A stretch of DNA of 64,000 nt from Cupriavidus sp. U2 (GTDB lineage: Bacteria; Pseudomonadota; Gammaproteobacteria; Burkholderiales; Burkholderiaceae): the NCBI RefSeq assembly GCF_009663685.2, contig NZ_RCOG02000036.1, forward strand, positions 1 through 64,000. Direction: 5' to 3'. A program made the position numbers and the translations under genes. How positions within the stretch are numbered: position 1 is the first letter of the stretch; each line of letters opens with the position of its first letter. The notes below the pieces were generated by a model that saw only the letters and a program-made list of their open reading frames with translations, was not told where the DNA came from and ran no database searches. Shown piece after piece: positions 35,269-46,207 of this stretch.

Positions 35269-35799
35269 TTACATAACGCTCCCCACACTCTGACTCTTGG
35301 AAGTCGCAACCGATTCCTCCGGTCTAACCACCGATGCAAAATCCAACAAAATTACCTTGAAATCTACGTCCTTCGACGTGTACCGCCTGATCGGAATCCC
35401 CGCCGATTCCAGCACCTGATTCTTCTGCCCATCCCGCTTCTTCGCCCGCGCGCTGCCATGCGAAGCGCCGTCAAGCTCGATCACATACAGCGGTCGCATT
35501 GTCCCGCGTTCACACACGAGATAATCGACGTACTTCTGCGAGAAAAGACTCCGGGCGCCGTACTCCTTCCCTTTGTGCTGCACGAAAGACGACATGGCCA
35601 CCTGTGGAAACACATGCGCGTTTCGCAGGGCAATGACTAACCGTTCGTAGAGATAGATTTCGTCGTCGCGCATGAATGGTGCCCTGCGGGAAAACTGATA
35701 GCGCTGCGAAGACCCGTCCCGGCGACGCTTTGTCTTCATCGCGCCTAGCACGATAAAGACGAGCGCCATGAACAACGCTAGGCCGAACAATGCCTTCAT
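35269..35799 (-). CDS. DUF2726-type membrane-anchored protein
   Basis: 176 aa. An N-terminal transmembrane helix (ALFGLALFMALVFIVLGAM) is followed by a basic patch and a nuclease-like alpha/beta domain. The latter has NAHVFPQVAMSSFV, the YVDYLVCERGTMRPLYVIEL-DGASH stretch and the late IPIRRY, matching DUF2726 proteins that resemble restriction-endonuclease-like folds (D, E-x-D). Such proteins may act on DNA or be inactive. The following stretch 35800-36254 has no clear gene. Confidence 0.75.
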   Translation of the reverse strand: MKALFGLALFMALVFIVLGAMKTKRRRDGSSQRYQFSRRAPFMRDDEIYLYERLVIALRNAHVFPQVAMSSFVQHKGKEYGARSLFSQKYVDYLVCERGTMRPLYVIELDGASHGSARAKKRDGQKNQVLESAGIPIRRYTSKDVDFKVILLDFASVVRPEESVATSKSQSVGSVM

Positions 35800-36181
35800 A
35801 TGACCCCTCGATATTTTTGCTCTGTGCGCCGCATTAGCTGGCGATATCGGTGCCCGGAGGCCCGACCGCCGATTATGGCGAGAGGACTATAACCTCGCAT
35901 GCCCCAAACGGAGGGTTCCATCCACACTTGCCAAAGCGATCACAGCACTGGAAGAGGCAATCCTCGCAGGAGGCCGGCCTTCGCTGCCCCAAGGCAATGG
36001 CGGGCGTTGTCTCAGGATTGTGTGCAATCGAGGCGAGCATGTCGACCGGCGGCTATTGGCTGTGGATTCAACCGGTCGTAGCAATACCAAGAGGGGTGAC
36101 GATACGGAACTCCCGTTGGATCGATCCATCGTCTTGACGCTTGCCAAGCCCTCGCTGGGCAGGATCTCGGCCTAGGGGACT

Positions 36182-36201
36182 GACTGTCACTGGTGACAGT
36201 C
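36182..36201. promoter_or_regulatory. Perfect 20-bp palindrome GACTGTCAC-TG-GTGACAGTC
   Basis: Nine-bp perfect arms with a 2-nt centre lie 54 bp downstream of the end of the Bug gene at 36255 (which reads away). There is no T-run, so it is not an obvious terminator; it resembles an operator. An open frame nearby (about 35870-36174, ending VLTLAKPSLGRISA) looks faintly coding but has no start. Confidence 0.4.
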
Positions 36202-36254
36202 GAGGCGAGAGCATGAGTTGCGTGCGTCTGCTCCCGTCAATCCCCGTTCACCTG

Positions 36255-37247
36255 CTATTCGATAGTCACTTTACCTTCCTTCACCAAGGTAGCAAACTTC
36301 ACAGTCTCGTCGCCAATGCGCTTGGCAAACGCCTCGGGAGTGCTCGACATTGGCTCTGCGCCCGCAGCAATCATCCGTTGCTGGAAGTCCGGCGACCCTA
36401 CGATCTTGACAATCTCCGCGTTCAGTCGATTGACTATCGGCTTCGAAGTCGCCGCGGGGGCGAGGACACCGAACCAGGTACCTATATCGAAGCCCTTGAT
36501 ACCTGCTTCCTCCATAGTTGGAACGTCAGGCAAGGAAGTCGACCGTTTAGCCGTGGTGACTGCCAGCGCCTTGAGCTTGCCAGCCTTGATATGCGGCAGC
36601 ACCGTGGTCAGGGTGTCGAACGACATCGTGACCTGTCCGCCCAGCAGGTCGGTGGTCAGCGGGCCGCTGCCCTTGTAGGGCACGTGCAGCAACCGGGTGC
36701 CCGTGGCCGCCTGGAACTGCGTGCCGATCAGGTGCTGCGCGGTGCCGTTGCCGTTCGAGCCGTACGACAGCTCGGGCGACGCCTTCTTCGCCAGCGTCAC
36801 CAGATCGCCCACGTTCCTCGCGGGCGTCTTCGCGCTGTTGATGACCAGCACGTTGGGCACCATGGCCAGCGTCGACACCGGCGCCAGGTCCTTCTGGAAG
36901 CTGTACGGCAGCTTGCGATACACCGAGGTAGCAATCGTGTGATGCACCGCACCCATCAGCAGCGTGTAGCCATCGGGTTTGGCCTTGGCTACGTAGTCGG
37001 CGCCCACCGTGGCGCCCGCCCCGGGCCGGTTCTCGACGATCACCGGCTGGCCGAGGTTCTTCGACAGCTGGTCGCCCAGTGCGCGGGCCAGGATGTCCGT
37101 GGTGCCGCCCGCCGGGAAGGGAACCACCAGACTAATCGGCTTGGCAGGCCATTCCTGCGCCATGGCCATCGACGCACTGCCCAGCCCGATGGCGCACAGC
37201 GACAGGCCGAAGGCCCGGCGCATCGTCCGAAGGTTGAAGTTGCACAT
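36255..37247 (-). CDS. Bug family periplasmic receptor, second tartrate/malate cluster
   Basis: A 330-aa secreted receptor with signal MCNFNLRTMRRAFGLSLCAI... ending SMAMA, then PAKPISLVVPFPAGGTTDIL, KPDGYTLL and LHVPYKGSGPLTTDLL. It is the last gene of the six-gene operon (42 bp after enolase). The coding DNA changes style near 36.6 kb: the N-terminal part uses GC-rich third positions, while the C-terminal part (36255-36600) is clearly lower in GC, suggesting that recombination replaced the gene's end. Confidence 0.93.
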   Translation of the reverse strand: MCNFNLRTMRRAFGLSLCAIGLGSASMAMAQEWPAKPISLVVPFPAGGTTDILARALGDQLSKNLGQPVIVENRPGAGATVGADYVAKAKPDGYTLLMGAVHHTIATSVYRKLPYSFQKDLAPVSTLAMVPNVLVINSAKTPARNVGDLVTLAKKASPELSYGSNGNGTAQHLIGTQFQAATGTRLLHVPYKGSGPLTTDLLGGQVTMSFDTLTTVLPHIKAGKLKALAVTTAKRSTSLPDVPTMEEAGIKGFDIGTWFGVLAPAATSKPIVNRLNAEIVKIVGSPDFQQRMIAAGAEPMSSTPEAFAKRIGDETVKFATLVKEGKVTIE

Positions 37248-37289
37248 GGTTGTCTCCTCTTCTTGTAGTGGTTGGAAAAAGCGTGGATA

Positions 37290-38603
<1,314 letters not shown>

Positions 38604-40022
38604 TTACTGCACCTGCGCGATGCGCAGCAGATTGGTGGTGCCGGCCACCGCGAACGGCAGGCCGGCGGAGATCACGATGGACTGGCCGCGCTCGCCAAAA
38701 CGCTCCTTGAGCACGGTGCGGCTGGCCAGCTCGGTCATCTCCAGCACATCGACCACTTCATGGCATAGCACCGCATGGACGCCCCAGGCCAGCGCCAGCC
38801 GGCGCGCGGTTGCCATGCGCGGCGTCATGCCGAGGATCGGCACCTCGGGGCGTTCGCGCGCCATGCGCAGCGCGGAGTAGCCCGAGCTGGTGTAGGCCAC
38901 GGTGGCCGGCACCTTGAGCAGCCCCGCCACATGGCGCACTGCGTGGCCGATGGCATCGGCGGCTTCGGCGCGCGGCGGCGTATGAGACGCCTGGATCGCG
39001 TCGTGATAGAGCGGGTCGGACTCGGTGCGCGTGATGATGCTGTCCATCATCTTTACGGCCTCCACCGGATAGCGGCCCGATGCCGATTCGGCGGAAAGCA
39101 TCACGGCGTCGGCACCGTCGTAGACGGCCGTGGCCACGTCGGAGGCCTCGGCGCGCGTGGGCACCGGCGCGGCGATCATCGATTCCAGCATCTGCGTGGC
39201 GACGATCACCGGCTTGCCGGCCTTGCGGCAGGCACGCACGATCTGCTTCTGCAGCGAAGGCACCTGTTCGGCCGGCATCTCCACGCCCAGGTCGCCGCGC
39301 GCCACCATCACGGCGTCGGCCTCGGCAACGATGGCTTCCAGGCTCTGGATGGCGGCGGGCTTCTCCAGCTTGGCGACGATGCCCGCGCGGCCCTGCACGA
39401 TGGCCTTGATCTCCTGGATGTCCTCGGCGCGTTGCACGAACGACAGGGCAATCCAGTCCACGCCCAGCGTCAGGCCGAAATCCAGGTCGCGGCGGTCTTT
39501 TTCGGTCATCGCCGACAGCGGCAGGACCACACCGGGCACATTGACGCCCTTGCGGTCGGACAGCGGCCCGCCGTTGATGACCGTGGTCTCCGCGAACTCG
39601 GCGCCGCAGCGGTCCACGCGCAGGCGGATCTTGCCGTCGTCCAGCAGCAGCTCCGCGCCTTCGCGCAGCGCGGCGAAGATCTCGGGATGCGGCAGGCTGA
39701 CGCGCGTGGCCGATCCCGGCGTATCGCGGTCCAGGTCGAGCCGGAACGGTGCTTGTGCCGTCAACTGGATCGGACCATCTGCAAACGTGCCAATGCGCAG
39801 CTTCGGGCCCTGCAGGTCCAGCAGCACGCCGATCGGACGGCCACGCTGCTGTTCGATGGCGCGGATGGTGTCCAGTCGCTGCCGGTGGTCGTCATGGCTG
39901 CCGTGGCTGAAGTTCAGGCGGAAGACATCGGCGCCGGCTTCGAACAGGGCATCGATGATCTCGGGTGACGTGCTGGCCGGGCCCAGCGTGGCCACGATCT
40001 TCGCGTTGCGAAGGCGTCTCAT
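38604..40022 (-). CDS. pyk: Pyruvate kinase (operon-specific copy)
   Basis: 472 aa, full length. Seen: KIVATLGPASTSPEIIDALF, FRLNFSHGSHDDH, GPKLRIG, ALSFVQRAEDI, the active-site segment MVARGDLGVEMPAEQVPSLQ with the preceding AKLEKP lysine, and the C-terminal allosteric domain. It converts PEP and ADP to pyruvate and ATP. It lies 13 bp after the glycerate kinase and 27 bp before enolase, so the three are clearly co-expressed. Confidence 0.96.
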   Translation of the reverse strand: MRRLRNAKIVATLGPASTSPEIIDALFEAGADVFRLNFSHGSHDDHRQRLDTIRAIEQQRGRPIGVLLDLQGPKLRIGTFADGPIQLTAQAPFRLDLDRDTPGSATRVSLPHPEIFAALREGAELLLDDGKIRLRVDRCGAEFAETTVINGGPLSDRKGVNVPGVVLPLSAMTEKDRRDLDFGLTLGVDWIALSFVQRAEDIQEIKAIVQGRAGIVAKLEKPAAIQSLEAIVAEADAVMVARGDLGVEMPAEQVPSLQKQIVRACRKAGKPVIVATQMLESMIAAPVPTRAEASDVATAVYDGADAVMLSAESASGRYPVEAVKMMDSIITRTESDPLYHDAIQASHTPPRAEAADAIGHAVRHVAGLLKVPATVAYTSSGYSALRMARERPEVPILGMTPRMATARRLALAWGVHAVLCHEVVDVLEMTELASRTVLKERFGERGQSIVISAGLPFAVAGTTNLLRIAQVQ

Positions 40023-40035
40023 GGTGTTGCTCCCA

Positions 40036-41310
40036 TCAGGGCGCGATCAGAATCGCGCGGAAGTCGTTGACGTTGGTGAGGGTGGGGCCGGTGATGACGG
40101 CATCGCCCAGTGCTGCAAAGAAGCCGTGTCCGTCGTTGTTGGCCAGGGCGTCCTGCGGCCGGATGCCGAGGGCCCAAGCGCGCCGCAGCGTGTCGGGGCC
40201 GATGACGGCGCCGGCGATTTCTTCCTGGCCATCGACGCCATCGGTATCGCCGGCCAGTGCATGGATGTCGGCGTGGCCGCGCAGCGTCATGGCCAGCGCC
40301 AGCAGGAATTCGACGTTGCGGCCGCCGCGCCCGTTGCCACGCACGGTGACCGTGGTCTCGCCGCCGGACAGCAGCACGCAGGGCGTGGGAAACAGCCGGT
40401 GGTCGGCCGCTTCGAGCGCGATGCCGCCCAGCACCAGGCCCACGTCGCGGGCCTCGCCTTCGATGGCATCGCCGAGCAGGTGAACGGACAGCCCTGCGTC
40501 GCGCGCCACCGCCGCGGCCGCTTCCAGCGCCATGCGCGGCGTGGCGATCAGCGTGGTGTCGATGCGCGGCAGGCGCGGGTCCCCGGGTTTGACGGCTTCG
40601 GCCGCCTCGGACGCCAGCACGCGCAGGACGTGCGCGGGCAGGTCCAAGCCATAGCGGCGGATGATGTCCAGCGCATCGTGCCGCGTGGTGGGATCGGCCA
40701 CCGTCGGCCCCGACGCAATATCGATCGGGTCGTCGCCCGGCACATCGGACAGCAGCAGGTTGCAGATGCGCGCCGGATGGCATGCCGCCGCCAGGCGGCC
40801 GCCCTTGATGGCCGACAGATGCCGGCGCACGCAGTTCATCTCGGTGATGGTGGCACCGGAATTCAGCAGCGCGCGATTCACGGCCTGCTTGTCTTCGAGC
40901 GACACGCCGGCCAGCGGCAGTGGCAGCAGCGATGATCCGCCGCCCGAGATCAGGCTGACCACGAGGTCATCTTCGGTCAGCCCCGAGACCAGTTCCAGCA
41001 TGCGGCGTGCAGCCTCGTGCCCGGCGGTGTCGGGTACCGGATGCGCGGCTTCGACGATCTCGATGCGCTGGCACGGCACCGCGTAGCCGTAGCGCGTGAC
41101 TACCAGCCCTTTGAGCGGCCCCGGCCAGGCGGCCTCGAAGGCCTGGGCCATCGCGGCGGATGCCTTGCCGGCACCGATCACGATGGTGCGGCCCCTGGGT
41201 GATTGCGGCGGCTCCGGCAGATAGTGGGCCAGCGTGAGCGACGGTTTCGCGGCGGCGATGGCGGCATCGAACATGCGGCGCAGCAGCGCACGGGCCTGTG
41301 AGGTTTCCAT
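40036..41310 (-). CDS. ttuD: Glycerate 2-kinase (TtuD/GckA type, MOFRL family)
   Basis: 424 aa. Motifs: IVIGAGKASAAMAQAFEAAW, VSLISGGGSSLLPLP, MNCVRRHLSAIKGGRLAAAC, SDVPGDD and the C-terminal MOFRL part with LSGGETTVTVRGNGRGGRNV and AGDTDGVDG. This family phosphorylates D-glycerate to 2-phosphoglycerate and was historically annotated as hydroxypyruvate reductase in tartrate (ttu) operons. Its product is the direct substrate of the enolase two genes downstream. 15 bp after dctA. Confidence 0.93.
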   Translation of the reverse strand: METSQARALLRRMFDAAIAAAKPSLTLAHYLPEPPQSPRGRTIVIGAGKASAAMAQAFEAAWPGPLKGLVVTRYGYAVPCQRIEIVEAAHPVPDTAGHEAARRMLELVSGLTEDDLVVSLISGGGSSLLPLPLAGVSLEDKQAVNRALLNSGATITEMNCVRRHLSAIKGGRLAAACHPARICNLLLSDVPGDDPIDIASGPTVADPTTRHDALDIIRRYGLDLPAHVLRVLASEAAEAVKPGDPRLPRIDTTLIATPRMALEAAAAVARDAGLSVHLLGDAIEGEARDVGLVLGGIALEAADHRLFPTPCVLLSGGETTVTVRGNGRGGRNVEFLLALAMTLRGHADIHALAGDTDGVDGQEEIAGAVIGPDTLRRAWALGIRPQDALANNDGHGFFAALGDAVITGPTLTNVNDFRAILIAP

Positions 41311-41325
41311 GGCGATGTCATCCTG

Positions 41326-42699
41326 TCAGTGCATCAGGCCGGCGTGGGCATCGGCGGCGCGGGTCAGGTGCGTGCCGATCGATGGTGCGGACGCCGGTGC
41401 GGAAGCCGGCGCCGGATCGGCCAGCACTTCGGGGTCGTCCTGCAGTTTGCCGTCGAGCGCGTCTTCGAGCCGCTGCTGGTCGATGGCGCCGACCCAGCGC
41501 GCAATTGCCAGCGTGCCCACGGCGTTGCCGATCGTGTTGGTGATGGCGCGGGCCTCGGACATGAAGCGGTCGACACCCAGCAGCAGCACCATGCCGGCCA
41601 CAGGAATCTTGCCCATCGACGCCAGCGTGGCGGCCAGCGTGATGAAGCCGGAGCCGGTCACGCCAGCCGACCCCTTCGAGGTCAGCAACAGCACGCCCAG
41701 TACCACGATCTGGTCGGTCAGCGTCAGCGGGGTGTTGGTGGCCTGGGCGATAAAGATGGCTGCCATCGTGTAGTAGATGCACTGGCCGTCGGGGTTGAAC
41801 GTGAGGCCGGACGGCACCACCAGGCCCACCACCGGCTTTGACACGCCCGCGTTCTCGAGCTTGCGCATCAGCTGCGGCACCACCGATTCCGAAGAGCTGG
41901 TGCCAAGCACCGTGAACAGTTCGTCGCAGATATAGCGCAGGAATTTCCAGAGGCTGAAGCCCGCCATGCGCGCCACGCCGCCAAGCACGATGACCACGAA
42001 CAACAGGCACGTGAGGTACATGGTGCCCATCAGCTTGCCCAGCGACACCACCGAGCCCAGGCCGTACTTGCCAACCGTGAAGGCCATGGCGCCGAAGGCC
42101 GCCAGAGGGGCCAGGCGCATGATCATGCCGACCACCGAGAAGATGCCGTGCGTAAACGAGTCGAGGAAGTCGACCACGGGCCGTGCACGTGGCCCGATAT
42201 GCGATAGCGCGATGCCGAACAGCGTGGCGAAGACCAGGATCTGGAGGATGTCGTTGCGGGCCAGCGCGTCGATCACGCTGGTGGGTACCATGTTCATCAG
42301 GAAATCGATGAAGGAGTGGGGTTTCTCCGCAGCGTGGGTGTAGGTGGCGATGGCCTTGGCGTCGAGGTGCGCGGGGTCGACGTTCATGCCCGCACCGGGC
42401 TGCACCACGTTCACGACGATCAGGCCAAGGGCCAGGGCGAACGTGGACAGTACTTCGAAATAGAGCAGGGCGCGCACGCCGACGCGGCCCAGTTCCTTCA
42501 TGTTCTCCATGCGCGCGATGCCCAGCACCACGGTGGCGAAGATGATCGGCGCGAAGACCATCTTGATGAGCTTGATGAACACGTCGCCGAATGGCTTGAG
42601 GCTGCTGCCGAAGTCCGGGTAGAACACGCCGAGCGCAATGCCGGCCGATACGCCGAGCAATACCTGCACATACAGGTTGCCCAATAGCCTTTGAATCAT
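41326..42699 (-). CDS. dctA: DctA-family C4-dicarboxylate symporter (2)
   Basis: 457 aa multi-spanning symporter, paralog of the protein at 30205. [20 protein letters not shown], the [12 protein letters not shown] re-entrant loop, [20 protein letters not shown] and [20 protein letters not shown] are visible. The ion-site loop differs slightly from DctA-1 ([11 protein letters not shown] against TGYTFNADGTA), which may reflect a different ligand isomer. It is second in the operon and probably imports tartrate or malate. Confidence 0.94.
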   Translation of the reverse strand: MIQRLLGNLYVQVLLGVSAGIALGVFYPDFGSSLKPFGDVFIKLIKMVFAPIIFATVVLGIARMENMKELGRVGVRALLYFEVLSTFALALGLIVVNVVQPGAGMNVDPAHLDAKAIATYTHAAEKPHSFIDFLMNMVPTSVIDALARNDILQILVFATLFGIALSHIGPRARPVVDFLDSFTHGIFSVVGMIMRLAPLAAFGAMAFTVGKYGLGSVVSLGKLMGTMYLTCLLFVVIVLGGVARMAGFSLWKFLRYICDELFTVLGTSSSESVVPQLMRKLENAGVSKPVVGLVVPSGLTFNPDGQCIYYTMAAIFIAQATNTPLTLTDQIVVLGVLLLTSKGSAGVTGSGFITLAATLASMGKIPVAGMVLLLGVDRFMSEARAITNTIGNAVGTLAIARWVGAIDQQRLEDALDGKLQDDPEVLADPAPASAPASAPSIGTHLTRAADAHAGLMH

Positions 42700-42779
42700 G
42701 GCTGTCTCCTGCTGATTCGAGGTGATTCGCCTGCAGTCGGGGCTCTGGTGGCCGTTGTCTGGGACTGCAGGGTTTGGGG

Positions 42780-42910
42780 GCGTGGGGTCCCCTCTCCCGC
42801 CCGCGGGAGAGGGGTTGGGGGAGAGGGCAAGCCTCTCTGGACGCTACGGTGGCTATCGAGGGGCCACACCCTTTCCCCCGGCCCCTCTCCCGCAATCAGG
42901 AGAGGGGAGT
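42780..42910. repeat. REP-like CCCCTCTCCCGC / GCGGGAGAGGGG repeats
   Basis: Between the dehydrogenase and dctA there are two facing copies of a GC-rich element: CCCCTCTCCCGC with its inverse within about 42787-42812, and another CCCCTCTCCCGC-AATCA-GGAGAGGGG at about 42882-42906. Such intergenic palindromic repeats occur in many Burkholderiales and Xanthomonadales genomes and may attenuate transcription or stabilise mRNA. They divide the operon after its first gene. Confidence 0.75.
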
Positions 42911-42917
42911 CGGACAA

Positions 42918-44006
42918 TCAGGCGGCCTTGGCCTGCTTGTTGTCGGCCAGGAAGTCGCACACGGCCTTGGTGACGTCGACGGTGTTTGCCTTGCCGCCCA
43001 GGTCGCCCGTGTGCAGGGCCGGGTTGGCCGTCACGGCTTCGATGGCGGCCATCACGCGCTGGGCAGCTTCGTTTTCGCCGAGGTGCTCCAGCAGCATGAC
43101 GACGGACCAGAAGGTACCCACCGGGTTGGCGAGGCCCTTGCCCATGATGTCGAAGGCTGAGCCGTGGATCGGCTCGAACATCGACGGATAGCGGCGTTCC
43201 GGGTCGATATTGCCGGTCGGGGCGATGCCCAGGCTGCCGGCCAATGCGGCGGCCAGGTCGCTCAGGATGTCGGCGTGCAGGTTTGTGGCGACGATGGTGT
43301 CCAGCGTCTGCGGACGGTTCACCATGCGCGCGGTGGCGGCATCGACCAGTTCCTTGTCCCACGCGACATCGGGGAAGTCCTTTGCCACCTGCACGGCCAC
43401 CTCGTCCCACATCACCATGGCATGGCGCTGGGCGTTGGACTTGGTAATGACGGTCAGGAGCTTGCGCGGCCGCGACTGTGCAAGCTTGAAGGCAAAGCGC
43501 AGGATGCGCTCCACGCCCACGCGGGTCATCATCGACACATCGGTGGCGACCTCGATCGGATGGCCCTGGTGCACGCGGCCGCCCACGCCCGAGTATTCGC
43601 CTTCGGAGTTCTCGCGAACGATCACCCAGTTCAGGTCTTCGGGCGCGCAGCGCTTGAGCGGGCCATCGATGCCGGGCAGGATACGCGTCGGGCGCACATT
43701 GGCGTACTGGTCGAAGCCCTGGCAGATCTTCAGGCGCAGGCCCCAGAGCGTGATGTGGTCGGAAATCTGGTTGTCGCCGGCCGAGCCGAACAGGATCGCG
43801 TCCTTGTCGCGCAGCGCGTCGAGGCCGTTGGCGGGCATCATCACGCCGTGCTGGCGGTAGTAGTCGCCGCCCCAGTCGAAGTTCTCGAACTCGAAGCGGA
43901 AGCCGGCGCCAGTGGCTGCCAGGGCTTCCATGACTTCGCGGCCTGCCGGTACCACTTCCTTGCCGATGCCGTCGCCCGGGATGGTTGCGATCTTGTAGGT
44001 CTTCAT
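42918..44006 (-). CDS. ttuC: Tartrate dehydrogenase / D-malate dehydrogenase family
   Basis: 362 aa beta-decarboxylating dehydrogenase. Opening YKIATIPGDGIGKEVVPAGR, the NWVIVRENSEGEYSGVGGRV active-site segment, VTKSNAQRHAMVMWDE, and the metal-binding VATNLHADILSDLAAALAGS followed by LGIAPTGNI. Members oxidise D-malate to pyruvate, (+)-tartrate to oxaloglycolate, or convert meso-tartrate to D-glycerate. With the glycerate kinase downstream the tartrate-to-glycerate reaction is favoured. It is the first gene of the operon, divergent from LysR. Confidence 0.93.
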   Translation of the reverse strand: MKTYKIATIPGDGIGKEVVPAGREVMEALAATGAGFRFEFENFDWGGDYYRQHGVMMPANGLDALRDKDAILFGSAGDNQISDHITLWGLRLKICQGFDQYANVRPTRILPGIDGPLKRCAPEDLNWVIVRENSEGEYSGVGGRVHQGHPIEVATDVSMMTRVGVERILRFAFKLAQSRPRKLLTVITKSNAQRHAMVMWDEVAVQVAKDFPDVAWDKELVDAATARMVNRPQTLDTIVATNLHADILSDLAAALAGSLGIAPTGNIDPERRYPSMFEPIHGSAFDIMGKGLANPVGTFWSVVMLLEHLGENEAAQRVMAAIEAVTANPALHTGDLGGKANTVDVTKAVCDFLADNKQAKAA

Positions 44007-44099
44007 CTTGCGTCTCCTGTCTGGTCTGGGAATCTGCTTCGCCGCTGCGTTGAGCGTTGGACGAATTCTGGACGGTGGACGAAGTTTTGGATCGGCACT

Positions 44100-44122
44100 A
44101 AAGTTAAACCATTCTTAACTTT
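44100..44122. promoter_or_regulatory. Palindrome AAAGTTAA-N7-TTAACTTT, candidate LysR operator
   Basis: Perfect 8-bp arms with a 7-nt spacer lie 18 bp upstream of the LysR start, in the divergent region before the dehydrogenase operon. A further GGTTAAAGG half-site-like stretch follows at 44125. Such symmetric AT-rich sites are typical LysR targets. Binding is inferred. Confidence 0.65.
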
Positions 44123-44139
44123 CAGGTTAAAGGTGAGGG

Positions 44140-45063
44140 ATGGCCTCCAGTAGCGCGATCCAGCCGGCGGAACTGGGTTTCTTTACGGCCCTGGCCACGG
44201 CGGGCAGTCTTAGCGCGGCGGCGCGGGATCTGGGCATCACCACGGCGGCGGTCAGCAAGCGGCTGGGGCAGATGGAAACCCGCATCGGCACGCCGCTGGT
44301 CACGCGCACCACACGGCGCATGAGCCTGACCCCCGAAGGCGAGGTCCTGCTGGAACACGCACGCCGCATCCTGGGCGAACTGGATGATTTGGAACAGCTG
44401 CTGACCAGCGCCCGGGGCCGGCCCAGCGGCCTGCTGCGCGTGAATGCGACGCTGGGCTTCGGCCGCATGCACGTGGCGCCGGTGATTTCCGAGTACAGCC
44501 GCATGTACCCGGACGTGGATGTCCAGCTGCAGCTGTCGGCCGATCCGCCGCCGCTGACCGAGGATGCCTTCGATGTCTGCGTGCGTTTCGGCGAGCCGCC
44601 CGACGCGCGCATCGTGGCACGGCTGCTGGCGCCGAACCGCCGGCTGCTGTGTGCGTCGCCACGCTATCTGCGCGAGCACGGCACGCCGCAGACACCGGGC
44701 GATCTGCCGCGCCACAACTGCATCGGCATCCGGCAGGGCAGCGACGCCTACGGGGTATGGCGGCTGGCGCCGGTCAAGGGGGCGAAGGTGCGCACCGAAT
44801 CGGTCCACGTACGGGGCAACCTGACGACCAACGACGGCGAGATCGCCGTGAACTGGGCGCTGGAAGGGCACGGCATCGTGCTGCGCGCCGAATGGGATGT
44901 CGACCGATACCTGCGCAGCGGCCGGCTGGTACAGGTGCTGCCCCAGTTTGCGACGCCCGAGGCCAATATCTACGCGGTGTACCAGCAGCGGCACCAACTG
45001 TCGTCGCGCATCCGTCTGTTCGTGGATTTCCTTGCGGAAAGATTCGCAGCCTTTGGCCGGTAG
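44140..45063 (+). CDS. LysR-family regulator (DmlR/TtuA-like)
   Basis: 307 aa. HTH: AGSLSAAARDLGITTAAVSK; effector domain LRVNATLGFGRMHVAPVISE, then PNRRLLCASPRYLREHGTPQ and GHGIVLRAEWDVDRYLRSGR. It is a close paralog of the regulator at 26811. Divergent from the tartrate/D-malate dehydrogenase operon with a perfect palindrome in the gap, so it should respond to tartrate or malate and activate that operon. Confidence 0.92.
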   Translation: MASSSAIQPAELGFFTALATAGSLSAAARDLGITTAAVSKRLGQMETRIGTPLVTRTTRRMSLTPEGEVLLEHARRILGELDDLEQLLTSARGRPSGLLRVNATLGFGRMHVAPVISEYSRMYPDVDVQLQLSADPPPLTEDAFDVCVRFGEPPDARIVARLLAPNRRLLCASPRYLREHGTPQTPGDLPRHNCIGIRQGSDAYGVWRLAPVKGAKVRTESVHVRGNLTTNDGEIAVNWALEGHGIVLRAEWDVDRYLRSGRLVQVLPQFATPEANIYAVYQQRHQLSSRIRLFVDFLAERFAAFGR

Positions 45064-45132
45064 CGAATCAATGTCCTAGGCGTTGCCGAAAGACCATCAG
45101 CCCGCCAGTTGTCGTCCGCGCATGCCTTGGGA

Positions 45133-46122
45133 TCATTCGGCCTGGATATTGGCCTCCTTGACCACCTTGCCCCACTTCGCCAGGTCCGACCTGATGACGG
45201 CGGCGTACTCCTGCGGGGTGCCGCCCTGGATTTCGATGCCAGCCGTCTCCAGCTTGGCGCGCACTTCCGGCAGCTTTAGCGCGGCGTTGATCTCGGCATT
45301 GAGCCTGGCCACGATGGCCTTGGGCGTGCCGGCCGGGGCCAGGAACCCGCCATTGGTGCTGGCGTCGTAGCCCTTCAGGCCCTGTTCGTCGGCGGTTGGT
45401 ACGTTTGGCAGCGCCTTCGAGCGTTTGCGGGTGGATACGGCAAGCGCGCGGACGTTGCCGGACTTCACCTGTTCCTGGATGGCGCTGATGGTGTCGATAT
45501 AGAGCGCCGTGCGGCCGGCGATCAGGTCGGGGTGGGCTGCGGACGAGCCTTTGTACGGCACCAGCAGCACCGGCGCGCCACTGACCATGCGGAACATCTC
45601 GGCGGCCATTTCCTGCGCGCTGCCGCGGCCCGAGGTGGCCACCTTGGCTTCGGCCGGATTGGCCTTCATCCACGTCACCAGTTCGGGCACGGTCTTCACG
45701 GGCAGCTTGGGATAAGCCGCGAACACCAGCGGAATCTCGTGCGTGTACACGATGGGCTCGAAGCTCTTTTCGGGGTCCCAGCCGAGGTTCTTGAACAGGA
45801 ACTTGTTGATGTTATGGCTGCCGCCGACGATGCCGACCGTATAGCCGTCGGGCTTGGCGTTGGCCAACACGGCCGTGCCGAGGTTGTTCGAGGCGCCCGG
45901 GCGGTTCTCGACGATAAACGGTTGGCCGAGCTTGACCGAGAGCTTTTCGCCAACCACGCGTGCAATCAGGTCGATGCCGCCGCCGGCCGGCGCCGGGACG
46001 ATGATCGTGACCGGACGGGTCGGATAATTCTGAGCCGAGGCGGCGCCCGGTGCCGCCAGCAACGCGGCGCTGCAAGCCAGGGTGCCGGCCAGGGCGACGA
46101 GCTTTCGTGTGGTGAACTGCAT
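45133..46122 (-). CDS. Bug family periplasmic receptor
   Basis: 329 aa. The ATG at 46122 has AAGGAG 6 nt upstream and starts a signal peptide (MQFTTRKLVALAGTLACSAA...) ending ASAQ. Mature: YPTRPVTIIVPAPAGGGIDL, KPDGYTVGIVGGSHNINKFL and LVPYKGSSAAHPDLIAG. It is convergent with the LysR at 44140 and probably the last gene of a four-gene unit with the SDR, FAH and 2-hydroxyacid dehydrogenase genes upstream. Confidence 0.93.
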   Translation of the reverse strand: MQFTTRKLVALAGTLACSAALLAAPGAASAQNYPTRPVTIIVPAPAGGGIDLIARVVGEKLSVKLGQPFIVENRPGASNNLGTAVLANAKPDGYTVGIVGGSHNINKFLFKNLGWDPEKSFEPIVYTHEIPLVFAAYPKLPVKTVPELVTWMKANPAEAKVATSGRGSAQEMAAEMFRMVSGAPVLLVPYKGSSAAHPDLIAGRTALYIDTISAIQEQVKSGNVRALAVSTRKRSKALPNVPTADEQGLKGYDASTNGGFLAPAGTPKAIVARLNAEINAALKLPEVRAKLETAGIEIQGGTPQEYAAVIRSDLAKWGKVVKEANIQAE

Positions 46123-46207
46123 GGGGTCTCCTTTGGGAAATCGGTCAACTTGAGTCAACTCTGGGTGGTGCCGCCGGGATGCGAGGCTCCGGGGGCGCGG
46201 TCGGGTG

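Noticed and set aside
39130-40935. Long plus-strand frame of 601 codons
   Set aside because: Antisense shadow of pyruvate kinase and glycerate kinase, with low-complexity Ser/Arg composition.
41318-42895. Minus-strand frame of 525 codons overlapping dctA
   Set aside because: Out-of-frame shadow of dctA on the same strand; the true frame has all symporter motifs.
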